From contig NCSJ02000007.1 of NCBI GenBank assembly GCA_002812745.2, forward strand, positions 124,001-188,000: a DNA stretch of 64,000 nucleotides, in the 5' to 3' direction. Below, one piece after another: positions 1-11,666 of the stretch; positions within the stretch are counted from its first letter, which is position 1; every line of letters begins with the position of its first letter. Source of the stretch: Scytalidium lignicola (Eukaryota; Ascomycota; Leotiomycetes). Under the pieces are notes generated by a model. That model was not told the DNA's origin. It saw only the letters and a list, made by a program, of their open reading frames with translations, and made no database searches. A program made the translations under genes and the position numbers.

Positions 1-201
1 TTCTCGCTCACCAACTTCTTCATCGCCTCCACCGCCCTCGCCTTCCAGGTCTTCGTCCTATACCCATGGCATCAACAGCTGGACGACGACTTTGAGAAGC
101 TGAAGAAGCACAACTTGCAAGTCCTCGAGGCGGGCGAGCAGCGACTGGGACAGATCCAAGCAGCGATCATGGCGCTGGATAAGCAGAAGGCTGCAAAATA
201 A
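1..201 (+). CDS. 3' end of a small membrane-anchored protein of unknown function (partial)
   Basis: Frame 1 is open from the first base to a TAA at 199-201 and gives 66 residues. They begin with a hydrophobic stretch (FSLTNFFIASTALAFQVFVLYPW) followed by a charged, probably coiled-coil tail rich in Lys, Glu and Gln that ends DKQKAAK. The layout is that of a small single-pass membrane protein with a soluble C-terminal helix. I do not recognise the family with certainty. The start and any earlier exon lie outside the window. Coding use is GC-rich at third positions, unlike the AT-rich DNA that follows, which supports a real exon. Reading frames on the opposite strand here are shadows. Confidence 0.6.
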   Translation, partial: FSLTNFFIASTALAFQVFVLYPWHQQLDDDFEKLKKHNLQVLEAGEQRLGQIQAAIMALDKQKAAK

Positions 202-3200
202 AGAGGATATTGGACATCGGAGACGTGGCAGGAGATAGGAGAACAAGCAGAAGGAGGCATAGAAATGTTGTAGAGATGGAAATTTTCACAACATAACGAC
301 ATACACCCACATACACAAATACGAACAACCTCTCGTACACTCGCACCCAACATTACGCATTAACATTCGAACAACCTCGCACACTATGTGCACCCCGATT
401 CGCGCCCACAACAAGTTGACACCTACCCACATACAACTACGTAAACACACGCTCACGCATTCACGACTCACCGAGGACAATTTCACGCTAGACGCGCTGA
501 ACGAACCTCTTACATTGTTCTTTAGAGACTAAGGAAAGGCAATGGTATAGACATAGAAGTAGAAGGACGTGGGTCCCCCTAATACACACAAATTCCCATA
601 CTTGCACACTGATTTCTCATTTGCTCATGGCCTGTATAAATCTTTTTCCGGGGATATGTTTTGCTTTTTTTTTTGCTTAGGCGAAGGAAATAGAAATAGA
701 CAATAGTACTATTCCAAATTTATAAGAATCCAGCCTTGTATACGTAAAAATACATCAAATCGAGAAAGTCGTTTGAAAACGTGTCCCAACACTCCTACTC
801 GTTCCAAATGGCTTCCCTGTCAGTGTCCTGGGCCACTTCTCCGCATCTCTTGATCCCAGCAGTTATGATTTCATAGAGCAAGCTCCCCAGTCATAATTAA
901 TGCCGCAGTCAAACTAACTGGACAAAACACTCTCGTTTCTTAACTTGTCACATTATATCTTGATCTGGATCTCTCATCTACGGCACCATGGTCATGGTGC
1001 TTCAGATCACGCACCTCACGTCACAGTGCAGAGCGATCGCGACAAGAACGCAAGGCACTCTGTTTGTGCATCTTGCGCTTGACACATTTCGTCAGCGATC
1101 CTCTAATTTGATAATCAACAACTAGAATTTTTTTTNAAATTAAATTAAATTCTTTTTTTTCCAGTTCCAGGATCATCGACCTTTTGCGCCGCGCACATAC
1201 CCTTCTATCTTCTAATCAAGCCAATCTCTCGTAATCCTTTTTCTCCTTCAAAAAAATTTTCCCTGTATTAATTCCCGTTCCCAGGGTGCGAGCCCAAAAT
1301 CTCAAATTGCCAAAACCACAACGCAGGAATGACACATACAAGGTAAGCAAACACTTTCTATCACATGTTGACAATAATACTTGTACCGTTGTATATAACC
1401 ATCCTACTATATGCACACACTTACAAAAGATCCAATGCCTAACCCAGAAAGATATCCCAATCCGTCGTACCTTGCATCAAAAGGCGAAGCAACATCCATT
1501 CACATTGCCTCTTTGCCCAGCCGTGGCGCAAGAACAACTTACCTCAGCAGCACCTTCCTTGTCATTAACTAATTAATCTTTTCCAGAAACAGTAACCCTG
1601 TTTCATTTTCTTACAGTCCTGCGCGAATTAAAAGAGGAAAATATTTTCCCCGCCTGGAACTTTCTCACTCTCTTTCTACGGTACGTATGTGTGGTTGTTC
1701 CGATGAGCAGGAAAATCCAAAAGTCCGAGGAATTCCTCGGAATCGCCAAGCCTTTTTTTTTCCTTTTTGTGGTAGTGGCGGTCGTAGCGGTTGGGTCCCT
1801 TTGGGTAGTATTAGTCCTGTAGTTACGCTGCTTCGGTGCGGTTAGGCGTGCGCTAGAGTGGCTTTGGTCGATCTTAGCGGTAGCGCACCCCTGGTAAAGT
1901 TGGGCCTTTGGGGGAAGAATGGGGACCACGAAACTTGGTTTTGGTACCTTTTCTTATCCAGGTCCATACAGCGGCCGTCATCGTTTTGATGCGAAGAGGG
2001 ATAGGAGGAAAGAGGATGCTGTTATGCGGCAGTTATTGGTAAGGAAAGGAGTTATAATAATAATTATCTGTTTTGTCATGGTCTTGCTGTGGATGAGATT
2101 AAGAAGATGGAGAGAAACGGTACTGTACAGTAATGAGGCATATTTGCTGGTGCAACACGTATGCAAGGATCATCGTTCCGCTCTCCGATTATGCGTAACG
2201 AGAGTTTCGATCCAGGGCGATACCGTACAGTACCTTGCTCAGTGGGATGAAAGAGCCTAATCGTAAATCACGGCGCAAAGCAGGTCGTGATTCACCTAGG
2301 GCGACTGACTTGTCTACCAAGCACTGCAAGCGGTACTTGCTACGGTGCTTGCTACTGTGGTGCGTGCGGGTATAACCGCCAACACCACCAAATATCCAGC
2401 TCAGATATTCTACTCTCTCTTCGTTACTCCTATCTCGCAGACTGAACTCTCGTACTGTACAGCTCTGTAGCTCTTCTCCAAGCATCAATAATCAACCAAT
2501 CCCGATCTCGGAGCCTCGCCTCGTTCCGCTCTCTTGCAGATTTGTAGCGTGGCGACCCAACAACGGGGTTGAGCCCTGCAAAGCCACGCAGCAGAAAAGT
2601 GGTGTGATCCACCACCAGCCGATTGGCCCGATTGCTCTCGTCCAACCCCAAATTCATCCAGACTCCCCAAAACAGCCTAGCTCGGGAAGGCAAAGGGGAA
2701 GGCCTCTAACCACAAGAGGTAATACCGTAGCTTGGGGGTGAAGGATTAGCAGGACGTTAATTCTAGCCAGGATGGGGAATTGCCCGTGAAGGTTTTTCCC
2801 TTTCGTTCCTTTTTTCTTTAATTACTTTTGCATCACGGGCAGTTATTCTTTTAGTTCGCGCCAGTTGTCAGGGGGTTGGCCATTTTCTAGCTCCTTTTTA
2901 GTCCAGCTTCCTCCCCTCTTTTTTGCTAAACAGGAAGGAACCATTTTCCCCATCTCTCTTTAATTCTCTTATACTGTTGGGTGTGCGCGGTTTCTTCTTT
3001 CTACCCTTTATTTACCTAGGGATTTCATAACGGGGCTTCGCATCTTTAGTTTTCTCCGCCTTTTCTGACTTTTCCCCGTCTCTCTCTGCGCCACTGTCGT
3101 GTGTCTTCTGGATCAAGCAGAACGCGTATTGCTCCGACTGCTTTATACCGCTACCGCTCCAGAGAGCTAAAAGGTTATTTATTTCTCAACCACCAATTAA

Positions 3201-3374
3201 TCTTGTCGCCCAGAGAGATCCACCAACTGGCCAGATATTCTCACAGACAAATACACATACATCATCATACATCACTCAGCCGCATACATCATACACCTGC
3301 ATTTGACTCTCGATCCTTGTCCCGAGTCCCAACACGCATAATACACAACAACATACCCCATCACCAAACACAAC
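202..3374. other. long intergenic stretch, no recognisable gene
   Basis: About 3.2 kb without a supported gene. Short open frames (for example 1286-1576 and 1919-2260 on +, 2430-2693 on -) show no family motif or splice-supported extension. A homopolymer run with an ambiguous base sits at 1131-1136. From about 2780 to 3100 the + strand becomes strongly pyrimidine-rich (many CTTTT and TCTCT tracts), as is common just upstream of highly transcribed fungal genes, so this is probably the promoter and leader of the carbonic-anhydrase-like gene. No tRNA or rRNA was seen. Confidence 0.5.
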
Positions 3375-4418
3375 ATGCTGGCCCTACTACCTCACATCCA
3401 CCACCACCCAAATATCGCCGCTGGCACCTCCTGCAACGCCACCTTCGAGCCACTCGAGATCACTTCCTCTGACATGAAGAACTTTCTCACCTCCGTACGC
3501 TATCACACCGAGCACGTGCCATCGAATTATATCACCCTCCCACCACAATCGAGTCCACGCCCAGAACTAGGCCTACTCGACAAAGAGCAGATTCTCTGGG
3601 TCGGCTGCTCAGACAGCAACATCATCGAGACAGATCTGCTGGACGTCCCACGTGACGAACTGTTTGTGCATCGCAATCTGGGGAATCAATTGAGCAATGG
3701 TGATATGAGCAGTTTGAGTGCCGTGCAGGTATGCGTGGATGATATGCAGGTGCGTGGCGCAGTCTCTTTTCTTCCTTCACCCCCCTTTCCCCCCCAGATT
3801 TTTTTTTCTTTTGCCCCGAGATTTTCTTTTGTGAAAANGTGCGGGGTTTGGTGGGGAGGCTTGGTGAGAAAGTGGCGTGAGTAGTGAAAGAAGAGAGTGC
3901 TCACGTGTGATGTTTATTATAGGTCAAACATATTATCGTCTGTGGACATTATGGGTGTGAATTGATTCATGCTAGCGGAGAGACGACGTCGGTGCAGAGT
4001 TGGTTGCTGTACGTATATTTTCTTTTATCACTGCCTCACATCTGGATCGTTCCCCATTCATCTCGTCGCCTGCATTCACTTCCTTGCTTCACTCTTTCTA
4101 TTCTTCACTTTCTCTTTATCATAACTCCTGTCTTTTCTTCATAATTTCTTGCTTGCTGACGTTTACCACTGTAGTCACTTGAAGGAGCTCCGTGACCTGT
4201 GCTCACACTTCTTCCCCAATGAAAATGGTGTTCATAAGCACAGCCACTTGGTTGAGCTCAACGTTCTCGTCCAGATGGCTTGGCTGATGCAGCAACCAAG
4301 TGTCATCAAAGCTGTTGCTGAAAGAGGCATGGAAGTTCACGGCTTCGTCTTCAACCCTGAAAAGGACGAGTGTGTAAGATTAGTGGTAGACGGCCTGGCA
4401 ACTGGTCCAGCAGCGTAA
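3375..4418 (+). CDS. beta-class carbonic anhydrase-like protein
   Basis: Three exons, 3375-3749, 3923-4008 and 4175-4418, join in frame to 234 residues. Both introns have GT-AG ends, and the first contains an ambiguous base at 3838. The zinc-site pattern of beta carbonic anhydrases is present: Cys78 in WVGCSDSN, Asp80, His134 and Cys137 in VCGHYGC. The C-terminal half follows the family (NVLVQMAWLMQQPSVIKA, then a VHGFVFNP strand). Known members interconvert CO2 and bicarbonate in the cytosol or mitochondria. Two features are odd. The Arg of the conserved Asp-Arg dyad (CxDSR) is Asn82 here, and the Gly after the second zinc Cys is Glu. Activity is therefore uncertain although the fold assignment is firm. 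A pyrimidine-rich leader lies upstream. The gene is convergent with the next one. Confidence 0.88.
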
Positions 4419-4729
4419 GAGATGAATAAATGCTTGTGTTTCGGATCAAGGGGCGAATTTTTGAGGGTATACCCAACCTTTCTATTAGCAACAACATGTA
4501 GAATATTATGTGTACTGAAAACAGCGAACCGGGAATTGCTGGCCACGGGCCAGATTTAGCAGTTCAGTACCCAGGGCTTCACGGCCTGCAGATCAAGAAA
4601 GCCCCTGGCACCAGCAGGGTGCCACATTACCATCGCCAAGAAATGATGGCTGGAAAGATCTTAGTTATATATTAGACAAAACGCCACAAAGCTGCGAGCT
4701 TTGGCTTTTTTTTATGCTTAATCTAGCTT
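4419..4729. other. intergenic, convergent 3' ends
   Basis: 311 bp between the ends of two converging genes. It contains AT-rich sequence suitable for 3' ends and nothing else I can identify. Confidence 0.5.
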
Positions 4730-5867
4730 CTATATATTGACTGTCCCACCTCCACTGCACAGACTCTCCACCACTGCTACGTCAGCAAGAGCCTGTCTTG
4801 CAGCACCCCTAGCATCCCCCTTGCCCTGCTTTATCGACTCTCCAAACGATGAGAATAGATCCGTGTAAGTCCCATCAGCACTGACAATCTCAGTCTCCGC
4901 CACCTTAGTCTTCGCATCCTCAACCACGAGTTTCGTTCCACCCGCTGCCCCTGAAACTGTTAAATTGCCTTTCTCCCCGATGAAAACATACTCATACTCC
5001 TGTTTGGAACTAGCAAACGTTAAACTAAATGTCCCCATGGCCCCCTTTTCAAACCTAATAGCAGCATGCACCGTATCCAGCGGTGGCAGATGTTCCCACA
5101 TCTGCTTAGCAAAGCTCTTCGTCTCAACAATCTCATCTCTAGAAATAAGTCTCATCAACGCGACGAAGTGCACACCACCATCAAGTAGGAAACCACCCTG
5201 ATACGCAGGGTGCTTCCGCCATGGTGTCTCATACCATTTATTCCCTGGCTGAATAGCCTGCCAGATGCGAGCGTGGACGGCTTGCAACGTGCCAATCTTG
5301 CCACCTGCGACGATTGAGCGAGCGCGTTCGAGTCCCGGATCGAAGCGGAATTGCTCTGCAACGGAGAGGATCAGTCCCTTTGGCAAGTAGGTCTTTTCGT
5401 ACTCGTTGATTAAACTTCTAGCTGACGCGACGTCCTTGGTAATCGGCTTTTCCATCAATACATGCTTGCCTGCTGCGAGACATTGCTGGGCTACGGATGG
5501 CTGCTGGGGCGTTGGAATTGCGATTATCACCGCTTTGATAGCGGGATCTTGGAGCAATTTAGTGATACCGCTTTGTTCTGCGCCTTCTTCGTCATAGTAA
5601 TCCTTGATATCCGCGCTGCAGAGGCCGTCGAACTTCTTTCCTGCTTCGATCAATTCTGTAGCTGATTTCTGGGAGCGAGAGTAGACTGCAACGATGGTGG
5701 CTTTAATTGTGTGTAATGCTGGTAGGTATGCTGGAAAAGTAGAAAACCATATATATGTCAGTTACTGCGATTGAGTTCTTGAGTTCCTGGCTTTGAGGTG
5801 GGGGAGGAGAGGGTTATTCACCTTCTCGGGGGTAGATTCCCGCCCCAATCAGGGCGATTCCATCCAT
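4730..5867 (-). CDS. Gfo/Idh/MocA-family NAD(P)-dependent oxidoreductase
   Basis: Two exons on the minus strand: 5867-5822 (start) and 5730-4730, with an intron at 5821-5731. The product is 348 residues, the usual family length. The short first exon supplies the Rossmann glycine motif (GIALIGAGIYPREAYLPAL, with GAG at 8-10). Residues 109-111 are the family's EKP motif in GKHVLMEKP. A long C-terminal alpha/beta domain holds the YQGGFLLDGGVHF segment, which lies at the active site in relatives. Members oxidise or reduce sugars, polyols or related carbonyls with NAD(P). The substrate cannot be told from sequence. There is no targeting peptide. The next gene upstream (PhyH) lies on the same strand 552 bp away, so each has its own promoter. 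Confidence 0.88.
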
Positions 5868-6419
5868 TGTATCTGTGTCTATGTATATCTACCTCTATAG
5901 ATAAGTGTAGAGATTTCCTGATAAGTATGTTCTGAAAAGGAATCTCAATGAAATGCGATTTTATAGCAGTGTAAACCCCGCTGTGGTTCCAATGCAGAAC
6001 ACCCCGATTCAGTACGGAACACTTCGTTCCGCGTTGCTAGGTGCTCCATCTGGACTAATATATTTTGAATACTTTGGTCTCTGGTTGAGAGGTAATAGAA
6101 CGATTTTTCTGTCTGGCTTTCAGATCTGGGGCTTTCAGATCAGGGATACGAGTCGCTCATATCTAGCTTTACTAGTCATGCATGTTGTTTACAATAGCTC
6201 AAAGATCTTTAGCAACTACAAAATTAAGAATCCTACTTCGTAAATTTCCATGTAACTAATACGAGTCTAACAATCTGTTCTGTAAACCTTTAAATACTAT
6301 CGAAAGCTTGGGAGTATATTTGATCGCATGCACACTACGCCGAATCAAACCAACCTCACCAGTCATAAGGATAACCCAGACCTCCCCCCTTACCATCCCA
6401 AAATCCACACACGTAAAGT
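5868..6419. other. intergenic promoter region
   Basis: 552 bp upstream of the Gfo/Idh/MocA gene. A 96-codon open frame at 5953-6243 has no motif and is probably chance. No GCGGAAA motif of the kind found at 11-26 kb was seen here. Confidence 0.4.
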
Positions 6420-7433
6420 TTAAAATATCTCGCCTTCAAAGGTCTTCCTCTCAGCATCACTAAAATCAGCTGCATCTCTCAGTCTATCATAATCCTCCGG
6501 ACTAATCTCCTTCATCAGCGGAATAACACCCCATTGCTTAGTCCCGTGCATGATCCTCTCATACACACCAGTTCCAGCTGGTACCCTGAACTTGGCAGTT
6601 CCATGCCACCAGCTAGCTGAGAAACCCAGCGCAATCATGAATCTCGTCGCGTCGGACTTGTTCGGTATACCCGCGTGCCATAATCGCATATCACGCAGCA
6701 GAATCGACCCTCTCTTCACAGTGGGTTGGATCGGTGGTCGAACTTTGGCGCGCTCTTCTGTGAATGAGTCCAAGATGTGTGTCTCGCCACGTCCTCCAGG
6801 CTCAGTCTGCGCTTCTGAGTTGTAGTGGTGTGTGCCGAGCCAGATTTCCGTCGACCCATTCGCCGGACTGGCATCTACCGTGTAGACGTTTGCGATAAGG
6901 TAGAAAGGTGAAGGAGGATGCGCACACATGGCGTCCGAGTGCGGTGGCTGGCGTTTAGTTCCATGTGGAAGGGCGTTGTTACCCGTTATCATGTTCCATG
7001 TTGGGTTCTCGCCCAGGTACAGCTTTGCTGCGTGGAAGAGGAGAGGGTTGAGATAGAGATCGTCGTAGAAGTATTTGGACGGTGTGAGTGGAGGTCCTTG
7101 CTGAATATTTTCAACGCCGAAGTTCAAGTGTAGTTTGTCGCCTTTCTTGAGCTCGTTCTCAGTGTCCTTGACCATGAAGTCGTTGATGTTCGCTAGATGT
7201 GAGGGGTCGATAACGTCCTTGAGGATTACTGCGCCATCGCGATGCAAACCCGATAAAAGCAGCTTGATGTTTGCATCGTTGAGTCTACCCCGGGTGACTT
7301 CTGCTGGTGATGGTGTGACTTCGACGGGTGTGTTGGCGCTGATAGGAGGCAGATCTGGCATGTAAGTCTGCAATGGGGTGTTTGCAGGCAAAGCCTTAGA
7401 TGGAATGATTGTTTCTGCGATTGAAGGCGCCAT
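6420..7433 (-). CDS. phytanoyl-CoA dioxygenase (PhyH) family protein
   Basis: Single exon of 337 residues. I start at the ATG at 7433 because the longer frame to 7457 begins with GTG. The Fe(II)/2-oxoglutarate facial triad of PhyH enzymes is visible: His165 and Asp167 in PPHSDAMCAHPP, and His253 in RLWHAGIPN. The probable 2-oxoglutarate-binding Arg is at 264 (SDATRFM). The double-stranded beta-helix core spans roughly residues 60-285. Family members hydroxylate diverse substrates, and fungal ones often act on specialised metabolites, so the substrate is unknown. The gene has no intron and diverges from the sugar permease at 8183 across a 749 bp region. Confidence 0.88.
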   Translation of the reverse strand: MAPSIAETIIPSKALPANTPLQTYMPDLPPISANTPVEVTPSPAEVTRGRLNDANIKLLLSGLHRDGAVILKDVIDPSHLANINDFMVKDTENELKKGDKLHLNFGVENIQQGPPLTPSKYFYDDLYLNPLLFHAAKLYLGENPTWNMITGNNALPHGTKRQPPHSDAMCAHPPSPFYLIANVYTVDASPANGSTEIWLGTHHYNSEAQTEPGGRGETHILDSFTEERAKVRPPIQPTVKRGSILLRDMRLWHAGIPNKSDATRFMIALGFSASWWHGTAKFRVPAGTGVYERIMHGTKQWGVIPLMKEISPEDYDRLRDAADFSDAERKTFEGEIF

Positions 7434-8182
7434 GTTTGTATCTTGATATCTTTGCACTCTATGTCAATTGTCCTTCGATTTTTGGTTCTCGAATCCTAAA
7501 TGTTGAGTCTTGCTCTTATATTTGTCTTATCTGTATAATTAATTATCGAGCGTAGTCGAAAGATTGACACGGAACACAATTGAGAAGCTCTTCAACTGAC
7601 GTCTCAGCCTATCTCTCCTTCTCCATACCACTGCTTAGAATGGCTAAGCTCGCCCCTCTGTTCAAGGTTCTCTAAGCTTAACTCTGCCAGTCATCGCAGC
7701 AAATGGCGCTGGCAAGATAGTAATACGGATCACCCTCCTCCGGTGAGACGCAAGAGAGCGCAGGGTTTCCCCACTGTTGCAAACATTGTCTTGCTGATCT
7801 TTGCCGGGTGAGAAGTCCGGCTACATCCACAATAAACATGATACACTGTATTAATTCCCTTCTTTGGATGTAACAGTCTTATCAAACGATAACTTATCCA
7901 TGCGCAGTGGCAATGTTGCATCTACAGTTGGAGAAGGTCCAGAAGAGTTAGATATCAAACTATCCCCTTATTGGCTCACGTGCTCCCCCGTATCAAATAG
8001 ACAGACCTAGTCTAGGAGATATTTACTGCATGTACTTAAAGATCCCTGAATACCTCTATAATACATCTCTCCAGATTGGTCGAGCTCAGGCTCTCCTGAT
8101 TATCTATCTATATATCATCAACCAAACTTCCTCACTCTAGGGAAGGATCCAGTAGCAAGTCAAGTCTCAACAATCTACAACA
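7434..8182. other. divergent promoter region between PhyH and the sugar permease
   Basis: 749 bp between two divergent start codons. It has a pyrimidine-rich stretch near 7600-7640. A 63-codon frame at 7730-7921 has no support. No GCGGAAA tandem or palindrome was found, which separates this gene pair from the regulon to the right. Confidence 0.4.
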
Positions 8183-9781
8183 ATGGAGGATCAGAAGATC
8201 GTAACCACTGACCTCGAGAAGCATCCAGACTCCATCCATGAGAAGTCCAAGAACCAGCTACAGGAGCAGTCCAAGGTCGCCACTCAACATGAGCACTCCC
8301 TCACTGTCATCGAGGCCATCAAGCTCTACCCATGGGCCATCTTCTGGGCTGTGATCTTCGCTTGGTCTCTGGTGATGGTCGGATACGACAGCGGAATCAT
8401 CTACTCCTTTTACGCCCTCCCAGCCTTCACCAAAAAGTACGGCACTTACTACGGACCTGATATTGGATATGAGGTTTCTGCGAAGTGGCAAAATGTGTTG
8501 GGAATGGGTACTCCCGTTGGACAATTTCTTGGTGCCTTCACTGCTAGTTGGCCTATGGAGCGATGGGGGAGGAAGCCCGTGTTTGCCGTGGCACTATTCT
8601 TCACCACCTGCTTCATCTTCTTGCAGATGTTTGCACCGAATGTAAATACGCTTGCTGCGGGAGAGTTCCTGGCTGGTATTGTTTATGGAACATATGTTGT
8701 TCTAGCACCGACCTATGCATCAGAAGTCTGCCCTGTGGCATTGAGAGGTATTCTCAATGCCGGCATGAACTTGGCCTATGTAATCGGTCAATTCGTTGCC
8801 TCGGGTGTTGGAGAAGGAGTGTCGACGAGGCTCGACCAGTGGGCTTACCGAATCCCATTTGCCATCCAATGGGTTTGGATTCCTATGCTCGCAATTGGTC
8901 TCTATCTAGCTCCGGAGTCCCCATGGTGGTTAGTCCGTCAAGGCCGTGTGGATGAGGCTGCTGCTTCTCTACGCAGATTGGCTTCACCAAAAGTCGATAT
9001 CGAGGCCACACTTGCTATGATCGAAGCTACTACTCTTCATGAGGCTGAGGTGGAGAAAAGCACCAGCTATTTTGAATGCTTCAGAGGTTCCAATCTCATC
9101 CGTACTGAGGTCGCTCTCATGGTTCAAGTCTGGCAGGTTATAACTGGTATCTCCCTTATTGGATACGCCGTCTACTTCTTCGAACTCGCAGGACTTCCAG
9201 TCTCAGTTTCCTTCGATATGGGAGTTGGAAATACCGCCATTGGATTTGTCGCTACATGCTCATCGTGGTTCTTTATGTCTTACTTTGGTCGCCGAACAAT
9301 TTTTATGTACGGTGTAGGAATGATGGCAGTGACTCTTATCTTGATCGGTATCCTAGACTGTGCACCAAACTATGACAGCCGGCCAGGATTTGCTTGGGCT
9401 CAAGCCGCTATGCTTGATGTCTTGACCTACGTCTTCCAGGGAACTGTCGGACCGGTCAACTTTGTCATCTTTGCTGAAATCGGCGCCAGCCGTCTTCGTT
9501 CTCAAACCGTCGCTCTTGCAACATCCACTGGATCTATTTTCCAGATTGTTATGACCATTGCTGTGCCATACATGCTGAACGCGTCTGACGCAAACTGGAG
9601 AGGAAAGACTGGATTTTTCTTCGGTGGACTTGCTGCTATTGCGACTATCTGGTGCTATTTCAGACTTCCAGAAACTAAAGGCCGGACCTTTGAGGAGTTG
9701 GATCTCATGTTTGAGGCCAAGATACCGCTTAGGAAGTTTAAGGATTACAAGTTTTCCGATGGAGAGAGTGTTGACGTGTGA
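8183..9781 (+). CDS. MFS sugar transporter, alpha-glucoside (maltose) permease type
   Basis: Intronless ORF of 532 residues with twelve predicted membrane segments. A roughly 45-residue hydrophilic N-terminal tail precedes the first helix (YPWAIFWAVIFAWSLVMVGYDSGII). Sugar-porter signatures are present: GRKP after TM2 (MERWGRKPVF), PESPWWLVRQGRVDEAAASLRRL after TM6, GRRTIF in the second half, and PETKGRTFEELDLMF at the end. The overall pattern is that of fungal MAL-type H+ symporters for maltose and other alpha-glucosides at the plasma membrane, although exact specificity cannot be read from sequence. The start ATG sits in CAACAATGG, a good fungal context. The gene diverges from PhyH. Confidence 0.93.
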   Translation: MEDQKIVTTDLEKHPDSIHEKSKNQLQEQSKVATQHEHSLTVIEAIKLYPWAIFWAVIFAWSLVMVGYDSGIIYSFYALPAFTKKYGTYYGPDIGYEVSAKWQNVLGMGTPVGQFLGAFTASWPMERWGRKPVFAVALFFTTCFIFLQMFAPNVNTLAAGEFLAGIVYGTYVVLAPTYASEVCPVALRGILNAGMNLAYVIGQFVASGVGEGVSTRLDQWAYRIPFAIQWVWIPMLAIGLYLAPESPWWLVRQGRVDEAAASLRRLASPKVDIEATLAMIEATTLHEAEVEKSTSYFECFRGSNLIRTEVALMVQVWQVITGISLIGYAVYFFELAGLPVSVSFDMGVGNTAIGFVATCSSWFFMSYFGRRTIFMYGVGMMAVTLILIGILDCAPNYDSRPGFAWAQAAMLDVLTYVFQGTVGPVNFVIFAEIGASRLRSQTVALATSTGSIFQIVMTIAVPYMLNASDANWRGKTGFFFGGLAAIATIWCYFRLPETKGRTFEELDLMFEAKIPLRKFKDYKFSDGESVDV

Positions 9782-10242
9782 TGTAGGTGTTGGTAGCTAG
9801 TCACGTAGAGGTGCGACCAGTCACTAACAATAATTTAATTTTTATATTTTATATTTTATTGTTGCATTTAAGTTTTTTAGTTTATATTTTCAGTATTAAT
9901 TAATTTAAAATTTTTGGAGAAGATTATCTAAAGCATCTATATTAAAGATAAAGCTGCTTGGAGCACATATATTGAGGATAAGATCTGCAAATTCATGATG
10001 AATTTAAGTCGCTTACCATTAAGATTAGTCTAAATCGTGAGGCCTATAGAAGCCGAAAAGTAGAGCTGTCTGGTACTTGGAAGGGTAGAAAGAAAGTATT
10101 ACTTGATGATTGTTGAGCAGCAAAGTAATTATGCAACTCACTTTAGCCTTGCTAAAGTTTTTTAAGTTAACCTCCTCCAGCGTCCATGCACTTGTTGTCT
10201 CAACCTGAGTTCTTTATCTCCCACATGAATCCGTTGAAAATG
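9782..10242. other. intergenic, AT-rich
   Basis: 461 bp between two converging genes. The part after 9820 is AT-rich with imperfect short repeats (ATATTTTATATTTTATTG). Around 9920-10120 it has a texture like decayed repeat DNA but no recognisable coding remnant. Confidence 0.4.
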
Positions 10243-11515
10243 TTACTTGGGAAGGGTCTTATCTACTCTTACTAGGATCTTTATGTGTTTCTCCTTGTAC
10301 TCAATCAGCTCCTGAATGCCCTTCTTCTCCGTCTCTTCGAGGTCAATCTTGCCAGTCACTAACAGTTGCAGGCTATCGCTCGGTAGTCGCCCCTCAGCGA
10401 TCGCCTGAATGACGGACTCGTAGTCGCCACGGGCGTATGATAGATCTGACATCAATGTCTTGCCGTTGAAGAGAAGCTCATTCATGTCTATGACCGGCTA
10501 TTTCCAGTCAGACACGCTTATACATGATGAGTTGAAAACTTACCTTCTTGCCCCATAAAGCTATGTTGTATAGCACGCCACCTTTCCTCAAAGCTCTCAA
10601 TCCTGTATCTAGAGTAGCTTGAATTCCAGATGCGTCAAAAGCGTAATCGGGCCCAACGCTATTGAAGTGTTAGTGGACCGGACTGTAGAAAACTTAGCAG
10701 ATATGTTTACCTGTCAAATGTTTTCTTTGCCTTCACAACTACATCTTCCTCAACTGGGTTCCAAACTTGGACGCTAAGCATCTTTGCCTGGCTGTTCCTT
10801 GCCTGAGACGGCTCGGACACTGCAATATTCTGGATGCCTTTTGCCTTGAGGCATAAGATCACAGCTAACCCAATTGGACCAGCGCCAAGAACCAAAGCCG
10901 AATGCTTCGGCATTATGCCGCTGTTGGATACAGCATGCCATGCCACGCTCAATGGTTCAACCATTGCACCGAGCTCAAGTGACACACCTTCTGGCAAAAC
11001 ATGGCATGTTGAGGCGGGAATGACAATTTCTTCGCAAAGACCACCTGTTACACTCGATAGACCTAGAAAAGCCGAGTTCTCGCAGATATTTCGCTTCTTA
11101 ATTCTGCAGGCATAGCATGTATCGTCCGTCAAGAGTGGTTCAACAGCAACTTTGTCTCCTGGTTTGACGCGGATTACAGATGGATGAGTTTCAATCACCA
11201 CGCCGGAAAATTCATGACCCAGAGTGATCGGCATGTGCTCACCGGTCAACGGATGAGGCTTTTCAGCTGTAGGTGGAAAGACCTTTGATGGAGGGTAAGT
11301 CCGTGACCATTTAGATTGCTAGAGCATTTACTTACCGGCCCGTGAAGGTATTCATGAACATCGGTTCCGCAGATGCCACACCAGGCCGTTTGAAGCCGAA
11401 TTTGTCCTTCTTTTAGGGGCGCGATTGAGATGGGGAGATCTTCAACACGAAGATCACGCTGCCCATGGTACCGGACTGCTTTGACAGTTTTCTTGTGGCT
11501 GTTGTTCAATGACAT
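10243..11515 (-). CDS. zinc-dependent medium-chain alcohol dehydrogenase, 2,3-butanediol/polyol dehydrogenase type
   Basis: Four exons on the minus strand: 11515-11336, 11282-10711, 10658-10544 and 10497-10243. All phases close, giving 373 residues. Catalytic zinc ligands are Cys46 (WCGICGTD), His83 and Glu84 (TLGHEFSG). The structural lobe is TCYACRIKKRNIC at 115-127, the reduced Cys pattern typical of fungal butanediol-dehydrogenase relatives. The NAD(P)-binding GAGPIG is at 193-198. The family interconverts vicinal diols, polyols or secondary alcohols and ketones in the cytosol. A tandem GCGGAAAAGCGGA site (reverse strand) lies 152 bp upstream of the start and matches sites in front of the genes to the right, so I place this gene at the left edge of that regulon. 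Downstream it converges on the sugar permease. Confidence 0.92.
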
Positions 11516-11666
11516 GATCTTGCACGAATGTTGTCCTCTGCACTGCGATTCAGATTTGGGTTCGATTTAGTATTTCTTGGCCGTAGTAGAGGCTTTCAGT
11601 CTTAGGGGCTTGATCTCATTTTATTAATTGGCTAAGAATCGCATGCGGAAGTTCCTGGATACTAAA

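Noticed and set aside
1286..2693. Several open frames of 60-113 codons on both strands as genes
   Set aside because: No motifs, no splice-supported extension, low-complexity composition, and many begin at non-ATG codons.
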